Positions 7,898 to 11,682 of a DNA stretch of 11,682 bases are shown here, piece by piece (the stretch's first letter is position 1; every line of letters begins with the position of its first letter). The stretch comes from Candidatus Thiodiazotropha taylori (GTDB taxonomy: Bacteria; Pseudomonadota; Gammaproteobacteria; Chromatiales; Chromatiaceae), in contig JAHRHW010000104.1 in NCBI GenBank assembly GCA_019100305.1, forward strand, positions 1 through 11,682, read 5' to 3'. The notes beneath the pieces were generated by a model. It did not search any database, was not told where the DNA came from, and saw only the letters and a program-made list of their open reading frames with translations. Position numbers and translations under genes: made by a program.

Positions 7898-7933
7898 TCG
7901 ACATACTCTCAGGCAGTATGTATGTCGATCACG
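7893..7933. repeat. Perfect 14-bp inverted repeat (hairpin, 13-base loop)
   Basis: The left arm CGTGATCGACATAC (7893-7906) is exactly complementary to GTATGTCGATCACG (7920-7933). An alternative inner register, ACATACT with AGTATGT around CTCAGGC, competes with the main stem because GTAT is duplicated in tandem at 7916-7923. No T tract follows on either strand, so it is not an ordinary intrinsic terminator. It could be an mRNA leader structure, a dimeric operator or a small dispersed palindromic element. Confidence 0.6.
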
Positions 7934-8223
7934 GATAATTCCCATGGCATCTCCTGCAGCATGAACGATTTGGTTTAGCCTCAAACTGCCCGACCAGATT
8001 GACCGGGCTGTGATTTTAACACCGGGTACCTGTATGCCTTGATTTGTCTTTGCCAAGAGACGCCTCCTCTCCATCTAGTTTAGAGACCGCAACGATCACC
8101 TCCGCACCAGGTCGATTGTCGCTGGTGAATGCCGGGTTGCTGATCATTGTTATCTGAAGGGTATTTTTCAATGGTACTCAACACATCAGGCCTGGTCGCT
8201 TAGCCTTCTAATGGGAGAATTCG
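7934..8223. other. Gene-free leader region of the cytochrome-porin gene
   Basis: No convincing gene is seen. Two further short inverted repeats lie here: GCCCG (7988-7992) with CGGGC (8004-8008), followed by TGATTTT, and CACCAG (8105-8110) with CTGGTG (8122-8127). Promoter elements are not obvious; no FNR-type TTGAT-N4-ATCAA site is present. A GGGAG ribosome site sits eight bases before the ATG at 8224. Confidence 0.4.
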
Positions 8224-9486
8224 ATGAGTCAGAATCTTATGAACCTGCATCGTTATGCGATGTGCCTGCTGTTGCTGATGGGGGGATTTACAGTCAGCAA
8301 TCAAGCCGAGGCGGTACCGGCCTTTGCCCGTCAGACTAGCATGCCTTGCACAGCCTGCCATTTTCAGCAATTTCCAGCACTGAACTCGTTTGGCCGCTCT
8401 TTCAGATCCGGTGGTTATACCCTGACCGGTGGGCAGGGGATGATCGAAGGGGACGACATCTCCCTGCCTTTGATGCTCAACGCCTCTGTGATCACCAAGC
8501 TCAGATATCAGAAGACCAACGGCAACACAGATGAAGGATCCGATCATGGTCAGATTGAATGGCCGGATGAGGCGGCCCTGCTGGTCGGTGGTAAGCTTGC
8601 CAAGGATGCAGGCTTTCTGATGGAGCTCGGGCTGACCGACGCCAACTCCTTCCTCTCCACCAAGGTTCACTTCAATGTGGCGAAAGCCGGTGCAACCCAG
8701 TTGAGCGCGATTGCTTTCTCCACCGATGGACTGGGCTCGGCTTACGGTTTCGAGCTGCTCAATACAGGAGCGCAACGTTCGCAACGTCCAATTGAAGAGC
8801 GCAAAGGCTTCAGTGCCGCTCAGGCACTCGGTCTGGGAAGCGGTGAAGCGACCGGTATCGCCCTGGTCGCGTCCGGACACAACTATTTCGTCAACTACAC
8901 CCCCTGGACGCCGGGTTGGGAAGAGAACAACATGACCGTGAAACCTTCCGGTCTGGCCCACTATATCCGGGCGGCCTATACCCCGTTCATCGGTGGTTGG
9001 GACACCGGTTTCGGCATTCAGCTCTGGACCGGTGATGCAGAAACCAGGAATCACGGTGAGGATACTGTCATCCCGACCGATGGCTGGGTCATCGATGCGC
9101 AGGCGCAGGGCAATGTGGGGAATATGCCTCTGGGTGTTTATGGCAGCTATGGTCAATGCGAAGGCACAGATGCCGCCAATAGCGGCTTGACCCATTTTGC
9201 CGACAGCGGTTTTTGTAATGGTGCGGATGATGCGGACTCATTTGCCATCCTTGGGCAACTGGGACTGCTGCCGAACAAGGCAAATGTGTTTCTCGCCTAT
9301 CGGACTTTGGATGACGGCTCGGATAACGACAACAAGTTCAATGCCACAACCGTTGGTGGCAACTACATGTTCTCGCAAAACATCCGTTTCGAACTCTACT
9401 ATGTCAAAGAGAGTGGCAGTGGTATCGATTCGCGTCCTGATGAGCGTGACAGCAAGTGGATGTTTCAACTGTTTGCCGGTTATTAA
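8224..9486 (+). CDS. cyc2-like: Cyc2-like fused monoheme cytochrome c / outer-membrane porin
   Basis: A 420-residue exported protein: signal peptide to about residue 30 (ending NQAEA), then PAFARQTSMPCTACH with a single c-heme motif at 42-46, FPALNSFGRSFRSGGYTL at 50-67, and a long region of alternating aromatic and polar residues ending in GY that reads as an outer-membrane beta-barrel. The FARQT-CxxCH-FP-L-FGR-F-GY order is the hallmark of Cyc2 proteins, in which the heme domain plugs the barrel and carries electrons from an extracellular donor, Fe(II) in studied iron oxidisers, to periplasmic cytochromes. Length fits the family (about 400-500). C312 and C331 could form a loop disulfide. 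The gene has a clear GGGAG ribosome site and is followed by a diheme cytochrome gene. Homologues occur in organisms not known to oxidise iron, so the donor is uncertain. Confidence 0.85.
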   Translation: MSQNLMNLHRYAMCLLLLMGGFTVSNQAEAVPAFARQTSMPCTACHFQQFPALNSFGRSFRSGGYTLTGGQGMIEGDDISLPLMLNASVITKLRYQKTNGNTDEGSDHGQIEWPDEAALLVGGKLAKDAGFLMELGLTDANSFLSTKVHFNVAKAGATQLSAIAFSTDGLGSAYGFELLNTGAQRSQRPIEERKGFSAAQALGLGSGEATGIALVASGHNYFVNYTPWTPGWEENNMTVKPSGLAHYIRAAYTPFIGGWDTGFGIQLWTGDAETRNHGEDTVIPTDGWVIDAQAQGNVGNMPLGVYGSYGQCEGTDAANSGLTHFADSGFCNGADDADSFAILGQLGLLPNKANVFLAYRTLDDGSDNDNKFNATTVGGNYMFSQNIRFELYYVKESGSGIDSRPDERDSKWMFQLFAGY

Positions 9487-9527
9487 TCGGCTGACCTTGT
9501 ATCAGTCACAGAATCCATACCCAGACA

Positions 9528-9548
9528 ACGCCACCACACAGGTGGCGT
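9528..9548 (+). repeat. Intercistronic hairpin between the two cytochrome genes
   Basis: ACGCCACC (9528-9535) pairs perfectly with GGTGGCGT (9541-9548) around a five-base ACACA loop. No T run follows, so it is unlikely to terminate. In the 87-bp gap it may protect or process the mRNA and set different levels of the two proteins. Confidence 0.6.
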
Positions 9549-9573
9549 GAGAGAACCAAATGAGGAAAGACTC

Positions 9574-10221
9574 ATGAGTAGAATTATTACCAGAGTGGTC
9601 AAGATTGCCGCGGTGTTCAGCCTGTTTTGCCTGACCACATCCGCGGTTTACGCAGGGAGCGCCTATGAAGGTTATACCCTGTTCAATCAAACCTGCTTCC
9701 TGTGTCATGGCACCAGCGGCAAAGGGGATGGCCCACTCGCCAATAAACTGGATATGTCACCGTCGGATCTCACTAGCGACGGCAAGACAGACGATGATCG
9801 CTTGTTCGGTCTGATCAAAGGCACCATCGCGCACGGTTCAGAGAAAAGTGCGATGCCCAAGTGGGGTCTGGCGATGCCGGAGAATCAGATCCGTTCCCTG
9901 ATGGCCTATATTCGTTTCCTGCAGAACAGCGCGCACGCCCTGCCTGGGGATCCGGTACTGGGTAAAGCTGTCTATATGGATCGCTGTGTCGCCTGCCACG
10001 GACGTGGTGGAATGGGGGATGGTCCTTTGACAGAGCTGCTGACCATGAATGCTCAGAATCTCACCGATGCGGGTGAGCTGAACAAGCATCCGAACAGCGA
10101 GCTGATGCATATCATTACCAATGGAACGCCAGGTAACACCCTGATGCCCGGCTGGAAAGGCATACTTTCAGAAGAGGAGATAGCTGGTGTGCTCAGCTAT
10201 GTCCGTCTGCTGGCCAAGTAA
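9574..10221 (+). CDS. Periplasmic diheme cytochrome c
   Basis: A 215-residue secreted electron carrier. A signal peptide runs to about residue 27 (ending VYA). Two tandem class I cytochrome domains follow, each of about 90 residues: heme motif CFLCH at 41-45 with likely axial M94 in the MPKWG segment, and CVACH at 138-142 with likely axial M191 in MPGWKG. Both show the CHGxxGxGDGPL pattern of the CBB3-III/c-type fold, suggesting internal duplication. The start is the ATG at 9574 because of GAGGAAA five bases upstream; a GTG at 9547 is in frame but has no advantage. It is the last gene of a two-gene unit with the Cyc2-like protein and probably accepts its electrons in the periplasm, like diheme Cyc1 downstream of Cyc2 in Acidithiobacillus. 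The next carrier or oxidase is not in the window. Confidence 0.93.
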   Translation: MSRIITRVVKIAAVFSLFCLTTSAVYAGSAYEGYTLFNQTCFLCHGTSGKGDGPLANKLDMSPSDLTSDGKTDDDRLFGLIKGTIAHGSEKSAMPKWGLAMPENQIRSLMAYIRFLQNSAHALPGDPVLGKAVYMDRCVACHGRGGMGDGPLTELLTMNAQNLTDAGELNKHPNSELMHIITNGTPGNTLMPGWKGILSEEEIAGVLSYVRLLAK

Positions 10222-10241
10222 TCCGCATTAATCTGAACAGA

Positions 10242-10280
10242 CCGGCAGCCTGCCTCGCTATGCAGGTTGCCGGCTTTCTT
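10242..10280 (+). terminator. Rho-independent terminator of the cytochrome operon
   Basis: CCGGCAGCCTGC (10242-10253) pairs with GCAGGTTGCCGG (10262-10273), 12 pairs with one G-U, around an eight-base loop, followed by CTTTCTTCCTT. It lies 20 bp after the diheme cytochrome stop codon, so the operon ends here. Confidence 0.85.
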
Positions 10281-10308
10281 CCTTCAACTCTGATCTCCGA
10301 CTATGAGA

Positions 10309-10327
10309 AGCGAGAATCCATCTCGCT
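10309..10327 (-). terminator. Candidate terminator of the lipoprotein gene
   Basis: AGCGAGA (10309-10315) pairs with TCTCGCT (10321-10327) around a five-base loop, immediately after the minus-strand stop codon. On that strand it is followed by TCTCA, a poor T tract, so termination is uncertain; the larger hairpin at 10242-10273 could also help from this side. Confidence 0.35.
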
Positions 10328-10908
10328 CAAAGCTCATTGAGTATCCTTTTTCTCGCTGCTTGATACTCCTCTTCACTGATCAAGGCTTCGCTTCGCAGCT
10401 TGTCCAGTCTCAGTAGGCGTGCCTTGATGCTGGGATTGGCTGGTTGGGTTTCAGCAAGCGTGGATTCCACTGGCTTGGTCCGCTGCTCAGGTGTTGGTAC
10501 AGCAACGGGCTGACTGCTCTGCTGTGGCGCCGGGGCCGTTTCAGCGGTAGCTGAACCTTTGCTCTGTTCTGCGCGATCACTGCAGTTGAGTTTGGCCTGC
10601 AAGCCCTTGGGAAAATCCTGATATTTGATCCGTTGGCTAAATGGTTCACAAGCCGGTTTGCGGATCACGATTTTACCGTACAGGTCGGCATTGCTCGCAT
10701 CGTAGGCGGCGGGATAGAGCTGATTCTGGGTAATTTCCAGTGGCGTGATACCCAGCGCTTGGTCCATCACATAGACTGTCGCACCGCTTGGCTCGGTTTC
10801 GATGCGCAACGGCATCTCTCCGGATACCCCGCCAATGCCGGTGCACGCCTGGAGTTGTGTAAGCAGCAGAATCGGTGCTGCCAGCCGGATCAATGGTTGC
10901 TTCGGCAT
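10327..10908 (-). CDS. SHOCT-domain lipoprotein with PEGA-like segment
   Basis: A 193-residue predicted lipoprotein. Residues 1-22 form a lipoprotein signal peptide with lipobox LQAC (cysteine 22); the following Thr-Gly gives no inner-membrane retention signal, so outer-membrane anchoring is likely. Residues 33-60 (LRIETEPSGATVYV...GITPLEI) resemble a PEGA-type surface module, and C87 and C109 could form a disulfide. A low-complexity Ser/Ala/Pro/Gln linker (about 112-158) leads to a C-terminal SHOCT domain (about 160-193) with LLRLDKLRSEALISEEEYQAARKRIL, a short amphipathic element common at protein termini and thought to mediate interactions. No enzymatic motif is present. It is convergent with the cytochrome operon and stands alone on its strand. 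The specific role is unknown. Confidence 0.8.
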   Translation of the reverse strand: MPKQPLIRLAAPILLLTQLQACTGIGGVSGEMPLRIETEPSGATVYVMDQALGITPLEITQNQLYPAAYDASNADLYGKIVIRKPACEPFSQRIKYQDFPKGLQAKLNCSDRAEQSKGSATAETAPAPQQSSQPVAVPTPEQRTKPVESTLAETQPANPSIKARLLRLDKLRSEALISEEEYQAARKRILNEL

Positions 10909-11266
10909 AGAAAATCCAATCGGTTTCTGTGTCTCTTGTTCTAGGGCCTGTTAACACTAATGGTTTTGGGTGACTGTCCGCTGGGAATGAGGGTGGTTTC
11001 TCAACTGCCGCAACCCCTCGGTCACCGCGATGAGACTATAGCATGTCTCTCCGATTGGCAGTCCACCCTTCCTCGCAGGCTTCGATTCTTAACCCTTAAT
11101 TAACACTTAAGTTACTGTTCACACTTTGAAAAAAGAGTGTTTGGGATTAAGTTACGTTTAAGTTTTGCGAGCTAGTTTAAGGTCAAAGGACGAAAACGAC
11201 CTGGTGCGCAAACGCCATTTTGGCAACTTTAAGTTGAGCCCGTTGATGCGGGGTCAGGAGGTATTT
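10909..11266. other. Intergenic region between lipoprotein and right-edge gene
   Basis: A 358-bp gap holding the divergent promoters of the lipoprotein gene and the right-edge gene. The left part contains a bulged inverted repeat (GGTGAC at 10969-10974 with GTCACC at 11021-11026). The right half is AT-rich with repeated TTAAGTT elements, listed separately. A TTGAAA at 11126-11131 is a possible -35, but the -10 at the expected distance is poor. No gene is seen. Confidence 0.4.
11107..11235 (+). promoter_or_regulatory. Cluster of TTAAGTT direct repeats, candidate regulator sites
   Basis: TTAAGTT occurs at 11107-11113, 11147-11153, 11158-11164 and 11229-11235, with a near copy TTAAGGT at 11177-11183. 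The first two extend to TTAAGTTAC. The pair at 11147 and 11158 is 11 bp apart, about one helical turn, the spacing used by OmpR/PhoB-family response regulators on direct repeats. The cluster lies directly upstream of the right-edge gene. The regulator is not identified. Confidence 0.4.
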
Positions 11267-11682
11267 ATGAAACATTTTACGATGATGATACAGAGCTTTT
11301 TAGTTCTGGTATTCGGCATGACCCAAGTCTCTTTTCTCTATGCGGAGGCTCTGGGTTCACAGCAGGCTGAGGGTGTCTCCCATGCACCTGATACCCTGGT
11401 TATGGTTGAAAAAGTGATCGCTTACGATGCCGATGGGCAGGCTCATACCCTCTACCAGGAAGAGGAGGGTCGGATCTATCGACTGGATAATGTCAATCAG
11501 GTGGTGCATGACCTGAATGCCCGAGGGATTAAATCGAAAGGCAATTTTCACTCCCTGCAGGCGGTGTTGGCAGAGCGGGTCTTTGTCATGGGCAAAAACA
11601 ATCAGCCCTATCCAACGGAGCGGTCTGAGGTGGGTATCCCGGAAACCTATCGCTTGGCGGTTGAGAATCTGCGGGTTACCAA
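11267..11682 (+). CDS. Secreted protein of unknown function (partial, N-terminal 138 residues)
   Basis: The frame opens at an ATG at 11267 with an ideal AGGAGG ribosome site five bases upstream and stays open to the right edge. Residues 1-27 form a signal peptide (hydrophobic core SFLVLVFGMTQVSFL, cleavage near YAEA). The mature part seen so far is soluble and mixed: LVMVEKVIAYDADGQAHTLYQEEEG, then RIYRLDNVNQVVHDLNARG and PYPTERSEVGIPETYRL. There is no cysteine, heme motif or membrane segment, and I recognise no family. Its upstream region carries the TTAAGTT repeats, suggesting controlled expression. Confidence 0.75.
   Translation, partial: MKHFTMMIQSFLVLVFGMTQVSFLYAEALGSQQAEGVSHAPDTLVMVEKVIAYDADGQAHTLYQEEEGRIYRLDNVNQVVHDLNARGIKSKGNFHSLQAVLAERVFVMGKNNQPYPTERSEVGIPETYRLAVENLRVT

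Noticed and set aside
7757..8074. A 105-codon minus-strand frame in the gap before the cytochrome-porin gene
   Set aside because: Composition is not protein-like, no ribosome site is evident, no domain is recognised, and it runs through the perfect hairpin at 7893-7933.
8200..9195. A 331-codon minus-strand frame opposite the cytochrome-porin gene
   Set aside because: It mirrors the codon structure of the real gene, which has a signal peptide, heme motif and ribosome site; the antisense product has no recognisable features.
10941..11026. GGCCTGTTAACAC and a nearby bulged inverted repeat, considered as a transposon end
   Set aside because: No transposase, matching second end or target duplication is visible, and the arms are interrupted by uneven gaps.

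Overview
The window most likely comes from a gammaproteobacterium of moderate G+C content, plausibly a sulfur-oxidising or chemolithotrophic lineage (Chromatiales/Sedimenticolaceae-like). The guess rests on the combination of a PEP-CTERM/exosortase-associated acyltransferase, a GGDEF protein, a Cyc2-like cytochrome-porin and a diheme cytochrome c. No rRNA or marker gene is present, so the assignment is tentative. There is no CRISPR array, tRNA, rRNA or recognisable transposase.

Layout. (1) Positions 1-1172, minus strand: an acyltransferase of the LuxI/FeeM-like exosortase-associated family, overlapping by 14 bp a ThiF/E1-like adenylyltransferase that runs off the left edge. (2) Positions 1675-2871, plus strand: a divergently oriented membrane-bound diguanylate cyclase with intact GGEEF and RxxD I-site motifs. 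(3) Positions 2883-7523, minus strand: a compact gene run reading DUF6116-like small membrane protein, LolD/MacB-type ATPase, 787-residue FtsX-type permease, HlyD-type adaptor. Together the last three form a tripartite exporter that would need a TolC partner from elsewhere. (4) Positions 7524-8223: about 700 bp without a convincing gene, but dense in inverted repeats. (5) Positions 8224-10221, plus strand: a Cyc2-like fused monoheme cytochrome/outer-membrane porin, an intercistronic hairpin, then a secreted diheme cytochrome c, closed by a good intrinsic terminator. (6) Positions 10327-10908, minus strand: a lipoprotein with a PEGA-like segment and a C-terminal SHOCT domain. (7) A 358-bp gap with repeated TTAAGTT elements upstream of a secreted protein of unknown function cut by the right edge.

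How they work together. The cytochrome pair reads as an electron path across the outer membrane into the periplasm, analogous in order to cyc2-cyc1 of acidophilic iron oxidisers; the electron donor here is unknown. The acyltransferase/ThiF pair looks like a small-molecule or lipid-conjugate biosynthetic unit beside a c-di-GMP synthase, which hints at a surface or signalling role. The exporter's cargo cannot be read from sequence.
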